Source: Paludifilum halophilum (GTDB lineage: Bacteria; Bacillota; Bacilli; Thermoactinomycetales; DSM-45169). From it: a stretch of 64,000 nt of DNA. The position numbers were made by a program, and so were the translations under genes. Numbering within the stretch: the first letter of the stretch is position 1; each line of letters begins with the position of its first letter. The stretch lies in contig NZ_NOWF01000002.1 in assembly GCF_002245355.1 (NCBI RefSeq), forward strand, positions 62,001 to 126,000, read 5' to 3'. The notes beneath the pieces are model-generated. The model was not told the origin of the DNA and searched no databases. It was given only the letters and a program-made list of their open reading frames with translations. Shown in pieces: positions 35,107 through 43,989 of the stretch.

Positions 35107-35205
35107 ACCCACTCGTTAACAACTGAAAAGCTGTACAAAAGCCGCTTGTCGGCACTTCGGTATGCATGAAACAGATACTAAAACATCATACAGGAGTGAT
35201 TTACG

Positions 35206-36102
35206 ATGACGGACCTCTATCCTTCCCGAGTGAGTGACAAGCCGATGATCTTGGACCGGAAAGATCCGGTCATCCATAGCGGGCCGCAGGGGTTGCATGA
35301 CGGACCTCTTCATATGGATCAACTCGATTTTTACGAGAAGAACGGTTTTCTGCTGTTGAAGAACTTCTTCAACGAGGAAGAAGTCAAGAAGATGCGCGGA
35401 GAGCTGGACCGGCTCTGGGACGAAAACCGGTACAACCACTCTCCGGAGGTCATCCGGGAACTGGAAAGCAACGAAATCCGTTCGATCTTCGACGCCCATC
35501 GGAAAAACGAGATGTTTGGCCGATTGGCTGAAGACCCTCGAATCACCGACATGATCCAACAGCTCTTGGGCAGCGATGTCTACGTCCATCAATTCCGGAT
35601 CAACTTCAAACCCGGATTCAAGGGCAAGGAGTTCTATTGGCACTCCGATTTTGAAACCTGGCACGTGGAGGACGGAATGCCCCGGATGAGGGCCGTCAGC
35701 TGTTCCATCCTGCTGACGGATAACTACTCCTATAACGGACCGTTATTGTTGATCCCCGGTTCCCACAAGCACTACATCTCCTGCGTCGGGGAAACCCCGG
35801 AGGACAATTACAAGTCCTCGCTGAAAAAGCAGGAGTTGGGGGTTCCGGATCACGACAGTCTTTCCCGGTTGTTCGAACAGGGCGGCATCACCTCCGCCAC
35901 CGGCCCTGCCGGATCCCTTCTGTTGTTCGAATGCAATGTCATGCACGGGTCCAGCGGGAACATCTCTCCTTTGCCCCGGAGTAATGTTTTCTTCGTCTTC
36001 AACAGTGTGGAAAACACGTTGGTGGAACCTTTCTCCGGATTGAAACCCCGTCCGGATTTCATCGCCAACCGGCGGATGAAATCCCCGGCCTTGCAGGAAT
36101 AA
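35206..36102 (+). CDS. ectD: Ectoine 5-hydroxylase EctD
   Basis: Iron(II)/2-oxoglutarate dioxygenase that converts ectoine to 5-hydroxyectoine; 298 residues. The EctD signature [20 protein letters not shown] holds His146 and Asp148; the third metal ligand is the His in NVMHGSS (about 247). [10 protein letters not shown] near the end contains the 2-oxoglutarate Arg. CAGGAGTGAT lies before the ATG. Last gene of the operon, followed by a strong terminator. The cell should therefore make both ectoines. Confidence 0.95.
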   Translation: MTDLYPSRVSDKPMILDRKDPVIHSGPQGLHDGPLHMDQLDFYEKNGFLLLKNFFNEEEVKKMRGELDRLWDENRYNHSPEVIRELESNEIRSIFDAHRKNEMFGRLAEDPRITDMIQQLLGSDVYVHQFRINFKPGFKGKEFYWHSDFETWHVEDGMPRMRAVSCSILLTDNYSYNGPLLLIPGSHKHYISCVGETPEDNYKSSLKKQELGVPDHDSLSRLFEQGGITSATGPAGSLLLFECNVMHGSSGNISPLPRSNVFFVFNSVENTLVEPFSGLKPRPDFIANRRMKSPALQE

Positions 36103-36121
36103 TATGTATTGAACGTATGGA

Positions 36122-36147
36122 AGCCGCCACTAGGGCGGCTTTTTTTT
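36122..36147 (+). terminator. Terminator of ectABCD
   Basis: AGCCGCC-ACTA-GGGCGGCT stem followed by seven T, 20 bases after the ectD stop. Confidence 0.93.
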
Positions 36148-36178
36148 ATGGTCCCACCGGTTCAAAGCCGGTTCAGGT

Positions 36179-37960
36179 TCATGATGACTGTGTTAAATCT
36201 TCCATCACCCGCTGAAACAACTGTTTCGCTCGCTGATCTTTACTGTCGGAAACGTCACGGATCAGGACAGCGACGGAATAGCGGGGCTGGTCCACCGGTC
36301 CGTAACCCACCATCCACTTGTTGTATGTCGACGGGGATTCTCCCCTCTCGGCGGTCCCGGTTTTTCCCGCCAAAGGGGCGGAAGCCTGTTTCATCGATTG
36401 CGCCGTTCCCTGAGTAACGACCAGCCGTATCATCTGGCGAATCCGGGAAAGTGTCTCAGGCTGAATCGGCTGTTCATTCTTCAGGACATGACGTTGAAAA
36501 CGAAAGTGTGTTTTTCCATCCGGGCGCCGGATCTCCTTAACGATGCGGGGATTCATGGTCTTCCCTCCGTGGAAGAGAGCCGTCACCATATTGACCGCCT
36601 GCACCGGCGTCATCCGTACATCCCGCTGGCCGATCCCGGTTTGGACCATGGCCCCCGGATCTTTGCGGGAGGTCGATTCCGCGAAGATCAGGCCGGACTG
36701 TTCCCCCGGCAGTTGTCGGAATTCGGTCCCCCCGGGTCCTTCTCCCGACCACAAAACCTTTTGTCCCAGTCCCAGCTTCCGGGCATACTCTTCCATGGTT
36801 TTTCCTCCGACCTTTTCAGCCACTTGAGCGAATACCACATTACAGGAATTGGCGTAAGCCTCGGCCAGCGTCTGTTTTCCGTGGCGATGGGGACACGTTA
36901 ATCCATGACTCCCCCGTTCTCCGTTGCAATGAAAGGTATCGGAAGGGCTCACCTTACCCGTGTCGAGAGCGGCCGCCGCCGCCACGGTTTTAAAAATGGA
37001 CCCGGGGGTGGTCGCCATTAGAGCGCGATTATGCCAAGGATTCTGATCTTCCTCCGCTGTGTCCGAATCGGGTCGGCTCGCCATAGCCAGGAGATCCCCG
37101 GATTGGAGATCTTGAACCACGATGGCCCCTTCCCGAACCCCGGCCCGATCCATGGCCCCTTCCACCCTGCGTTGGATTCCTTGATCCAGAGTGGTCACCA
37201 GCTGAAACGGCGGACGAGGACTTCCTTCTTCCTGTGAAGCGACATGAACTCCGTTAAGTGGACGTCCTCTTCCATCCGTCGCATAAGTGAGAAAATGCTC
37301 TTCTCCACCCCGCAAAAAGGGTTCAAAGGCCGCTTCCAATCCGGACAACCCAATCGGCGATTGGGCATCGTACACTCCCTTCTTCCACTCCTCGGGGTAT
37401 TTCTTCTGAATCAAAAAAGGATTGCGTCCCAAATGGCCGATCACCTGCTGGGCCACCCGATCAGAGGCAAAGCGATTATCCGATTCAAAAGCGTAAATCC
37501 CCGGTATGTCCAAGGAGCGAACCTTTTGGACTTGAGAGTTTGTCAATATCATTTCTCCGCCCTTGGCGTCAGTTAAGGCGACAGGCCGTTGCAAGGAAGT
37601 GACTTTCTTCAACAGCTTTGAGTAAGGATAATCGATGAGTTTCGCCAAGGTTCGCAGTTGATCCTCATGGGCTTCCAACTGGTTTTCTCCCATGGGAAAG
37701 GTGATGAGGCGCAGTCCCCTTTTCCCCGTCATCCTCTTTCCGTTCCGGTCCAAAATCATCCCGCGTCCACTGTCCACCGTGAAAATCCGACTTTGCTGTT
37801 CCTGGGCCCGGGTGATCAGATCCGCCTTTTCATCGGCAAAAGAGCGGGCGGCCACCACCTGGATCCAATACAACCGCAAAAGAATACTGCAAAAGAAAAC
37901 GACCAACACCCCGGCGACAATCCAGGACCTCCGTTTCTTCCTTTGCCCTATTTCCCTCAT
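36179..37960 (-). CDS. Class B penicillin-binding protein (transpeptidase)
   Basis: Peptidoglycan transpeptidase of about 593 residues with one N-terminal membrane anchor (WIVAGVLVVFFCSILLRLYWI). A PBP dimer domain with RGMILDRNGKRM follows, then the transpeptidase motifs: TTPGSIFKTV (SxxK), ANSCNVVF (SxN) and LAGKTGTAERG (KTG). Size and order resemble the PbpI/SpoVD branch without PASTA domains. The ATG at 37960 and TTG at 37966 both follow GGGGG. Convergent with ectD across the terminator at 36122. Confidence 0.9.
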   Translation of the reverse strand: MREIGQRKKRRSWIVAGVLVVFFCSILLRLYWIQVVAARSFADEKADLITRAQEQQSRIFTVDSGRGMILDRNGKRMTGKRGLRLITFPMGENQLEAHEDQLRTLAKLIDYPYSKLLKKVTSLQRPVALTDAKGGEMILTNSQVQKVRSLDIPGIYAFESDNRFASDRVAQQVIGHLGRNPFLIQKKYPEEWKKGVYDAQSPIGLSGLEAAFEPFLRGGEEHFLTYATDGRGRPLNGVHVASQEEGSPRPPFQLVTTLDQGIQRRVEGAMDRAGVREGAIVVQDLQSGDLLAMASRPDSDTAEEDQNPWHNRALMATTPGSIFKTVAAAAALDTGKVSPSDTFHCNGERGSHGLTCPHRHGKQTLAEAYANSCNVVFAQVAEKVGGKTMEEYARKLGLGQKVLWSGEGPGGTEFRQLPGEQSGLIFAESTSRKDPGAMVQTGIGQRDVRMTPVQAVNMVTALFHGGKTMNPRIVKEIRRPDGKTHFRFQRHVLKNEQPIQPETLSRIRQMIRLVVTQGTAQSMKQASAPLAGKTGTAERGESPSTYNKWMVGYGPVDQPRYSVAVLIRDVSDSKDQRAKQLFQRVMEDLTQSS

Positions 37961-38103
37961 GTTCAAGGCCCCCTGTACTGTCCATCTTAGGCATCACAGA
38001 CGGCCGCTAAACAAAACTTCCCCGAATCGGCAGAGCCGGCTACATAACCATCCCGCAAAATACACACGCTATTTAGGCAAACCCATCGGAGGAAGGATAT
38101 CTC

Positions 38104-38682
38104 ATGATTCGCTATCTCACCGTTGGATGCGGCGGTTTGCTGATTAGTCTCGGAGTGAATCTGTTTCTCACTCCTCACCGCCTATTGGACGGAGGCATTC
38201 TCGGCTTGGCCTTAATCCTGCGATATCTGTGGGGGGTTAAGATGAGCCTGTCCATCGTTTTACTCAGCTTTCCCCTGTTTTTGATCGTCTGGTCCTACGA
38301 TCGAAAGCTCCTTTTCAACAGTTGTTACGGGATGTTGGTCTCTTCTCTTCTGATTGACGGGTTGTCTCCCTTGCGGGGATTCGTGCAGACCCCGATGCTT
38401 TCCAGCGCTCTGCTGGGCGGTTTATTGGTGGGAAGCGGGGTTGGCATCATGCTGCGGCAGCGCACCAGCACCGGAGGAACCGATCTGATCGCCCAATACA
38501 TCGCTGAAAAACTGAACTGGAACACCGGTGTTCTTATCTTCCTCATCGATGCCCTGATCATTGCCCTTGGTAGCTTGATCCTGGAACCGGTCCGTCTGTT
38601 TCACACCTTCCTGGTCATTATCGCTGTCGGTTTCACCACTTCCCTATGGATTCAAGGAGTGGAGAGCCGTGCCCCTTCATAA
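38104..38682 (+). CDS. YitT-family membrane protein, short form
   Basis: A 192-residue integral membrane protein with five hydrophobic segments: LISLGVNLFLTPHRLLDGGILGLALIL and LLGGLLVGSGVGIMLRQRTSTGGTDLIAQYI are typical of the YitT family. The C-terminal DUF2179 domain of longer members is absent. Function unknown. GGAGGAAGGAT precedes the ATG; single-gene unit with a terminator shared with the tatA gene opposite. Confidence 0.82.
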   Translation: MIRYLTVGCGGLLISLGVNLFLTPHRLLDGGILGLALILRYLWGVKMSLSIVLLSFPLFLIVWSYDRKLLFNSCYGMLVSSLLIDGLSPLRGFVQTPMLSSALLGGLLVGSGVGIMLRQRTSTGGTDLIAQYIAEKLNWNTGVLIFLIDALIIALGSLILEPVRLFHTFLVIIAVGFTTSLWIQGVESRAPS

Positions 38683-38689
38683 ATACAAA

Positions 38690-38724
38690 AACAGGAAGCC
38701 CGGCCAATTAGGGCTTCCTGTTTT
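38690..38724. terminator. Bidirectional terminator between the yitT-like and tatA genes
   Basis: ACAGGAAGCCC (38691-38701) pairs with GGGCTTCCTGT (38711-38721); T or A runs stand on both sides. The last codons of tatA form one arm. Confidence 0.8.
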
Positions 38725-38920
38725 GATCCTTATCTTCGCCGGAATGCGCTTCCGGCTTTTTTTCCTCATCCCCTAAGATTCCCCGGGTCGATTCCTTAAA
38801 CTCGGAAATCGTACGACCAAAGGCGCGCCCCATCTGCGGCAATCGGCTCGGACCAAATAAAATGAGAGCGACGAGGAAAATGATGACCAGACCCGGAATA
38901 CCAATCGTACTCAAACTCAT
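38708..38920 (-). CDS. tatA: Twin-arginine translocase subunit TatA
   Basis: A 70-residue TatA/E protein: one short membrane helix (PGLVIIFLVALILFGPSRLPQ), the hinge FGPSRLPQMGRAFGR, an amphipathic helix and an acidic tail. The ATG overlaps the stop of phoX (ATGA), so it is co-translated with a Tat substrate, as in the Bacillus phoD-tatAd-tatCd operon. No tatC is in the window. Confidence 0.93.
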   Translation of the reverse strand: MSLSTIGIPGLVIIFLVALILFGPSRLPQMGRAFGRTISEFKESTRGILGDEEKKPEAHSGEDKDQNRKP

Positions 38921-40515
38921 CTCCCCTTAAATCCCCGGACAGCTACAACGGAGGAACGGGGTTTGTCCTTCCGCGGCCAGCGGCTGGTCGGTGAGGCCGG
39001 ATCCTCCGATCCTTCCCCCGGGTGTTGTACCGCGAAAAACAGTGTCTTCTCATCCGGAGTAAACCAAGGACCTGTCATCTCGCACCCGACCGGCCCGGAG
39101 GCGAATTGAAACGCTTGACCCCGATTCTTACCTGCAGTGGGAATCATAAAGGCACCATTGTTTTTAAAGGTTTCATAAACACCTTCCTGATTCAACTGAC
39201 TCGAGGAAATATCACAGAACACCCAGAGGTTTCCTTGTCGATCGAAATGAAGATTGTCGGGGCAGGCAAAGCCGGTCTGCGGACCGCCGACGGCAAAAAC
39301 CTCGAAACTGAACTCCAGGGAACCCGCATCATTTCCGTCCTCTATGAAACGAAGGATCTGTCCGTAGTAATTCCCGTGACTTTTGTTATTGGTCAGAGCC
39401 AGGTAGACGGAATCGTCGGCGGGATGGACTTCAACATCCTCCGGACGATCCAGAGGAGTCGCCCCGACCATTTTGGCCGCTTCCCGGGTACGAACCATCA
39501 CATCGCCCTGGGATCGGAAATTTTCCTTTAATTCCGGGGATTTCTCCCGATCGAGAGGGAGCCATTTTCCCTTTTCCAAATCCGCGGCATACAGAGTCCC
39601 CTTTTCTAAAAGCTTGCTGTTTAGCTTCCCGTTCTCCCGTCGGTATACCCCGTCACTGATATATTTATAGAAGTGCTGATTCCCGGCATCGTCCCCCATA
39701 TAAACGACGAGGCGACCGTCAGCGGACAGTGTCATCGCTGTATTTTCATGAGAGAAACGGCCGAGAGCGGTATGTTTTTTCGGCTTCGATTCGGGTTGGA
39801 AAGGATCCACTTCCACGACCCAGCCGTAATGGGTCAGATCCCGCCCCCAGCGTTTCGCATCGGAATCGAAATTTTCTTCACAGCTGAGCACGGTATCCCA
39901 CAGGGTGCGCCCCCCGGAACAGTTAGCGAATGTACCTTTCACTTCCGCCGCTCGATTCACCGCCGCGTCCCCTTTCGCTGGACCGGTCAGGTCAATCATC
40001 GTATTGGCGGTAATGCGACGAGTGTATCGGGAGGACTTGTCCAGCGTCCATTTCCCCTTTTCCTTCCGAACCTCGATGACACTGCCTCCCAGATTGTATT
40101 GTTCGATTTCATGCTTTTTCGTCTCGGAGGTATGCGGAGGATAAAGAAAGATCCTGCCTGAACCCGTATATTCGTGATTGACCCAGAGAAGGCCGTGTTC
40201 CGAGGACTCATCGATGGGAAAATAAACAGTCAAATCACAGTTAAATCCGAAAGTTTCCCCGCTCCCGATATCGTCTTCCCAGGCTGCGACCACATCGTAC
40301 TCGAACCCCCGGGGAAGAACCAACTCATCCTTGGAGGAAGGACGAATCGGCTGAAAAGGAACCTTTCCTCCCCCTTTCATCCTTCCCTTCTCGACATTCT
40401 TCTTGGCCTTTCCTGCCGCTTCCGCCACATGGTTAACTCCGGTGGCGGATCCGACCAACGCGGCGGTCCCGACCCCCATATAAGTCATAAATTGTCGCCG
40501 TGTCACTTTATCCAT
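38917..40515 (-). CDS. PhoX-family phosphatase, Tat-exported
   Basis: A 532-residue DUF839/PhoX protein. TRRQFMTYMGVGTAALVGSA is a Tat signal (RRxFM) and cleavage should follow VAEAAGKAKK. Mature motifs such as FGFNCDLTVYFPI, LLWVNHEYTGSGRIF, CSGGRTLWDTVLSCEENFDS, TALGRFSHENTAM, YMGDDAGNQHFYKYIS and RPEDVEVHPADDSVYLAL are those of calcium/iron PhoX alkaline phosphatases. AAGGAGATTGAGGGG precedes the ATG. Pho-box-like repeats lie at 40573-40600. It and tatA form a two-gene phosphate-scavenging unit. Confidence 0.88.
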   Translation of the reverse strand: MDKVTRRQFMTYMGVGTAALVGSATGVNHVAEAAGKAKKNVEKGRMKGGGKVPFQPIRPSSKDELVLPRGFEYDVVAAWEDDIGSGETFGFNCDLTVYFPIDESSEHGLLWVNHEYTGSGRIFLYPPHTSETKKHEIEQYNLGGSVIEVRKEKGKWTLDKSSRYTRRITANTMIDLTGPAKGDAAVNRAAEVKGTFANCSGGRTLWDTVLSCEENFDSDAKRWGRDLTHYGWVVEVDPFQPESKPKKHTALGRFSHENTAMTLSADGRLVVYMGDDAGNQHFYKYISDGVYRRENGKLNSKLLEKGTLYAADLEKGKWLPLDREKSPELKENFRSQGDVMVRTREAAKMVGATPLDRPEDVEVHPADDSVYLALTNNKSHGNYYGQILRFIEDGNDAGSLEFSFEVFAVGGPQTGFACPDNLHFDRQGNLWVFCDISSSQLNQEGVYETFKNNGAFMIPTAGKNRGQAFQFASGPVGCEMTGPWFTPDEKTLFFAVQHPGEGSEDPASPTSRWPRKDKPRSSVVAVRGFKGR

Positions 40516-40572
40516 CCCCTCAATCTCCTTCCTGGTCCTGGCCTTTCATTCACTTTGAATGTAATCCTTTAC

Positions 40573-40600
40573 TATTAACCAAATTTTAATTTCGATATAA
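40573..40600 (-). promoter_or_regulatory. PhoP-box-like repeats upstream of the PhoX gene
   Basis: On the minus strand TTATAT, TTAAAA and TTAATA follow each other at exactly 11-base steps, the spacing of PhoP-binding TT(A/C/T)A(C/T)A repeats in Bacillus. They end about 58 bases upstream of the ATG at 40515. Confidence 0.5.
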
Positions 40601-40629
40601 GTTTCAGTGAAACCAGTTATCGACTGCCC

Positions 40630-40660
40630 TTGACAAAATTCCTGAAAAAACAGGTATAAT
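40630..40660 (+). promoter_or_regulatory. Promoter with 19-bp spacer and internal dyad
   Basis: TTGACA (40630-40635) and TATAAT (40655-40660) are both perfect consensus but 19 bases apart. Within the spacer CCTG-AAAAAA-CAGG forms a dyad. This geometry is the hallmark of promoters driven by MerR-type activators. It reads toward the gene at 40768, 108 bases downstream. Confidence 0.55.
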
Positions 40661-40767
40661 AAAGAGTCTGAGTATAAACAGTCCAGAAAATATAAAATGT
40701 TTCGTCGAATTTTGGCATCATCGGCTGAACATTGAGCGGACAACTCGGTAGAGAGGATGGCCACGCA

Positions 40768-41520
40768 ATGCTAACCAGCTTCTATAACCGTTTGATGCGA
40801 AAAGTAAAGCGGATCAAAAGCGACATGAAAGATCGGGTCTACACAGTGAACGGGGAAAGCCCCGCCGATACGGACCGGCCCCCGCTTCCCGGCTCCCAGG
40901 GCGAACACACCCTGCAGAAAGCCGACGGAACTGAAAAACGAGCGCTCAACTTCTACAACTATCAAATGTTGGACCGTTTGAATACAGTCATGCAGGAGTA
41001 TATTGCCCGCATGGAAATGGTTTTTATCTCCACCGCCGACTCCAAAGGAGAATGCGACTGTTCCTTCCGGGCCGGTTCTCCCGGTTTTGTTCAGGTATTG
41101 GATGACCGTCACCTGATCTATCCGGAATACCGAGGGAACGGAGTGATGGCCAGTCTGGGCAATATTCTGGAAAACGACCATATCGGACTCCTGTTCGTTG
41201 ATTTCTTTGAAACAGCGGTGGGACTACATGTCAATGGAAAAGCACGAATCGCCGAAAACGAAGAGCTCCTCAGTCAACCCGACCTTCCCCATACCCTTCG
41301 CAGGGAGATAGAGGTCCAAGGAGGAAAAAAGCCTGAGCGATGGGTCCTGATCCAAGTCGAGGAAGCGTATATCCACTGCTCCAAACACATTCCCCTTTTG
41401 TCCAAACAAAGCAAATCCATCGACTGGGGCACCGATAATACCGCGAAAAAGGGAGGGGACTTTTTTAAGGCAAAACATGAAGAACGCCCTTGGTCTCCTA
41501 AACTGGAATCCACTCGCTGA
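40768..41520 (+). CDS. Pyridoxamine 5'-phosphate oxidase-fold flavoprotein
   Basis: A 250-residue protein whose middle (about 75-190) is a split-barrel FMN-binding domain: FISTADSKGECDCSFRAG, RHLIYPEYRGNGVMASLGNILEN, HIGLLFVDFFETAVGLHVNGKARI. The N-terminal 65 residues are basic, then polar and Pro-rich, and the C-terminus is lysine-rich. Such proteins bind FMN or haem or a peroxide; the reaction here is unknown. ATG 40768 follows GAGAGGATGG. The preceding promoter suggests control by a MerR-type stress sensor. Confidence 0.8.
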   Translation: MLTSFYNRLMRKVKRIKSDMKDRVYTVNGESPADTDRPPLPGSQGEHTLQKADGTEKRALNFYNYQMLDRLNTVMQEYIARMEMVFISTADSKGECDCSFRAGSPGFVQVLDDRHLIYPEYRGNGVMASLGNILENDHIGLLFVDFFETAVGLHVNGKARIAENEELLSQPDLPHTLRREIEVQGGKKPERWVLIQVEEAYIHCSKHIPLLSKQSKSIDWGTDNTAKKGGDFFKAKHEERPWSPKLESTR

Positions 41521-41606
41521 TCACCAAACAAACACGAAATAGACACTCCCGCCGAGCGGCTCTGAACCTCAAGACAGGTCAGAGCCGCTTCCTCCATTGA
41601 GGAAAC

Positions 41607-41638
41607 AAAAAAAGCGCCCCGTGAAAAACGGGTGCGCT
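41607..41638 (-). terminator. Terminator after the first mltG gene
   Basis: AGCGC-A-CCCG / CGGG-GCGCT stem on the minus strand with seven T (41607-41613). Confidence 0.8.
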
Positions 41639-41646
41639 GTGAATCC

Positions 41647-42687
41647 TCAGTCGTCGGACTGGGCCGCCTCTCTTTCGCTTCGGGCAATATTGCGTTTATG
41701 CTGCGCTTCGGTTCGGGCGAAATAATGTCTTCCACTGCCATCTTTTCGGGTGACATAAAAAAGGTAATCATGTTCCTCCGGTTCCAGGACGGCCTGGAGC
41801 GCATCCTTGCCGGGATTGGCGATCGGTCCGGGAGGTAAACCTTGAATTCGGTACGTGTTATAGGGACTCTTCACTTTTAAATCTTTAAAGTAGACACGTT
41901 CCTTCTGTTCCCCAAGAGCATACAGCACTGTGGCATCCACTTGCAACTTTTTCCCTATTTCTAACCGGTTATCAATCACACCGGCGATCCGCGGCAACTC
42001 GTCCCGGACCAGACCCTCCCGTTCCACAATGGACGCGATGGTCACCCATTCATTGACAGTCAAATTCCGCTCCTTCAATTTTTCTTTTACATCGTTCTTT
42101 TGAAGCCGCTTTTGAAACTGACCCAGCATCTTGTCCACCAGTACTTCCGGACGTGTCCCCTTTGGTACGTTATAGGTGGTCGGATAGAGATACCCTTCCA
42201 GGCGATATCTTCTCTTACTGTCAACGGGTATTTTCTTGGCAAAGGGGTATTGGGAATAAGTCTGGCGGTTGACCGCCCGCAGGAATTCCTTTCGGTCTAC
42301 GCCCTTTTTTTCCAACCGGTCCGCAATGCGTTTTACCGTAAATCCTTCCGGCACCGTCAGCCGCATGACATTTTCCTTTCCTTCGGAAAGAATATCCAGG
42401 ATGTCCTTGGCGCTTGAATCCCGAGGAATAACGTAAACCCCCGCTTTCAGCCCCTTTGCCTTCCCGTGCAGAAAGCCGTAAGTAGCGAATAAAAACTGAT
42501 TATGGATCAGATCTTTTTGTTCCAGCAACCGGCCCACTTCCAAAATAGACGAACCCGACGCAACTTCCAACTCCACCGGCTCATCGGAAGTCGGTGCCGT
42601 TAACATGTGATTCATATACCAATAGCCTCCCACCGAAAAACCGGAAAAAAGGAGGAGAATCAATAAAAGACGAAACAGCCATTTCAT
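41647..42687 (-). CDS. mltG: Endolytic murein transglycosylase MltG, copy A
   Basis: Cleaves nascent glycan strands at the membrane to end their growth. 346 residues: an N-terminal membrane anchor (WLFRLLLILLLFSGFSVGGYW), a LysM-like segment (ELEVASGSSILEVGRLLEQ), then the YceG domain with LEGYLYPTTYNVPKGT, the catalytic Glu in TIASIVEREG and LPPGPIANPGKDAL. It lies 171 bases downstream of a paralogue in the same direction. A ribosome site AGAGGG precedes the ATG at 42687. Confidence 0.92.
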   Translation of the reverse strand: MKWLFRLLLILLLFSGFSVGGYWYMNHMLTAPTSDEPVELEVASGSSILEVGRLLEQKDLIHNQFLFATYGFLHGKAKGLKAGVYVIPRDSSAKDILDILSEGKENVMRLTVPEGFTVKRIADRLEKKGVDRKEFLRAVNRQTYSQYPFAKKIPVDSKRRYRLEGYLYPTTYNVPKGTRPEVLVDKMLGQFQKRLQKNDVKEKLKERNLTVNEWVTIASIVEREGLVRDELPRIAGVIDNRLEIGKKLQVDATVLYALGEQKERVYFKDLKVKSPYNTYRIQGLPPGPIANPGKDALQAVLEPEEHDYLFYVTRKDGSGRHYFARTEAQHKRNIARSEREAAQSDD

Positions 42688-42858
42688 GGATGATTTTCCC
42701 TCTCTTGGTGCTTTTCATGCGTTAGAGTCGTATGATCCGCCGGGTTGGTATACACACACGACCCGCAGATCGCAGCACCTGATTTGGCTCGTTGATTATA
42801 AAACGAGAACCCGGGATTTTTCGTTTCAATACACCCATCCGATTACACGACATAGATA

Positions 42859-43902
42859 TCATCCTCCGCTGTTTTGGGCCCGGGTCTTCTTGCTTTTTTC
42901 GATATTGGCCCGATGCTCATCATAACTCTCCGCAAAATAGTGCTCACCGGAACCGTCTTTTTTCGTCACATAATAAAGATAATGATGCCGATCCGGGTTT
43001 AAGGCGGCTTTCAGCGCCGTCTCCCCGGGATTGGAGATCGAACTGGGAGGAAGTCCCTTGTGAAGATAGGTATTGTAGGGACTTTGTCGCTTCAGATCCT
43101 TGTAAAGAAGGCGACCCTTCGGCTCCCCCAGGGCATATTGGATACTAGCGTCCACTTGAAGCTTCATTCCCTTGTTCAACCGGTTATAGATCACCCCGGC
43201 GATCTTAGGAAACTCTCCCTTCGCCTGCCCCTCCCTTTCTACAAGGGAAGCCACTATCACCCAATCATCCAGACTGATGTTTTTCTTCTTAAGTTGGGCC
43301 AGGCCCCCTTGTTCCTTCAGACGCTGTTCAAACTGGCCCAGCATCATATTGACAATGTACTTGGCATCGGCATTTTTGGGGACATTGTATGTGGCGGGAA
43401 ATAAATACCCCTCCAGACGATGTCGGCGATCTTTTTCTTTCGGGATCTTCTCCAAAAAGTCATAATCGTAATCAACGGTGTCCACAGCTCTGATAAAATC
43501 CGATTTACTGATTTTCCCCTGTTTAGCAACGGTTTCAGCGATCTGTTCCACGGTATACCCTTCCGGGATGGTCAATCTGTATGTATTTTGTCGACCCTGG
43601 GTGATCATGGCCAAAATACCGTCGATGTCCATTCCCGGAGGAACTTCATACACTCCGGCTTTCAACCCTTTAGCCTTTCCAGTCAAAAAAGAATAGATTG
43701 TAAAAAGCCAGTCATTTCGAACCAAGTTGTGCTCCTTCAACATATGGCCGATATCCATGGTGGAATCGCCTTTTTTGATCTCAAGTTGCACAGGAGCCGT
43801 GCGCTTGGGAGAACCGAGAGAATGTTCGAAGTAAAAATAACCGAGAACCGACCAGGCTGCAAGCAAGACCAGAGTAAAAAAGATTCGCATCAGCCATCTC
43901 AT
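42859..43902 (-). CDS. mltG: Endolytic murein transglycosylase MltG, copy B
   Basis: A second MltG of 347 residues with the same order of parts: membrane anchor LMRIFFTLVLLAAWSVLGYF, QLEIKKGDSTMDIGHML, LEGYLFPATYNVPKN, VIVASLVEREG with the catalytic Glu, and GLPPSSISNPGETALKA. It agrees with copy A along its whole length but with many substitutions, so the duplication is old. ATG 43902 follows AGAAGGAG; the ORF reaches back to 43941 without a ribosome site. Bacilli usually have one mltG at this place in the alaS neighbourhood. Confidence 0.92.
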   Translation of the reverse strand: MRWLMRIFFTLVLLAAWSVLGYFYFEHSLGSPKRTAPVQLEIKKGDSTMDIGHMLKEHNLVRNDWLFTIYSFLTGKAKGLKAGVYEVPPGMDIDGILAMITQGRQNTYRLTIPEGYTVEQIAETVAKQGKISKSDFIRAVDTVDYDYDFLEKIPKEKDRRHRLEGYLFPATYNVPKNADAKYIVNMMLGQFEQRLKEQGGLAQLKKKNISLDDWVIVASLVEREGQAKGEFPKIAGVIYNRLNKGMKLQVDASIQYALGEPKGRLLYKDLKRQSPYNTYLHKGLPPSSISNPGETALKAALNPDRHHYLYYVTKKDGSGEHYFAESYDEHRANIEKSKKTRAQNSGG

Positions 43903-43956
43903 CCGACGTGCTCCTTCTACTGCGGGTTTCGCCTTCTTCATGTTATCATATGTGCA

Positions 43957-43984
43957 TAAAAAAATAACGGGGAAACCCCCCGTG
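43957..43984 (-). terminator. Terminator of the alaS operon
   Basis: ACGGGGGG-TTT-CCCCGT stem and TTATTTTTTT on the minus strand just past the last DUF1292 gene. Confidence 0.85.
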
Positions 43985-43989
43985 TTTCG

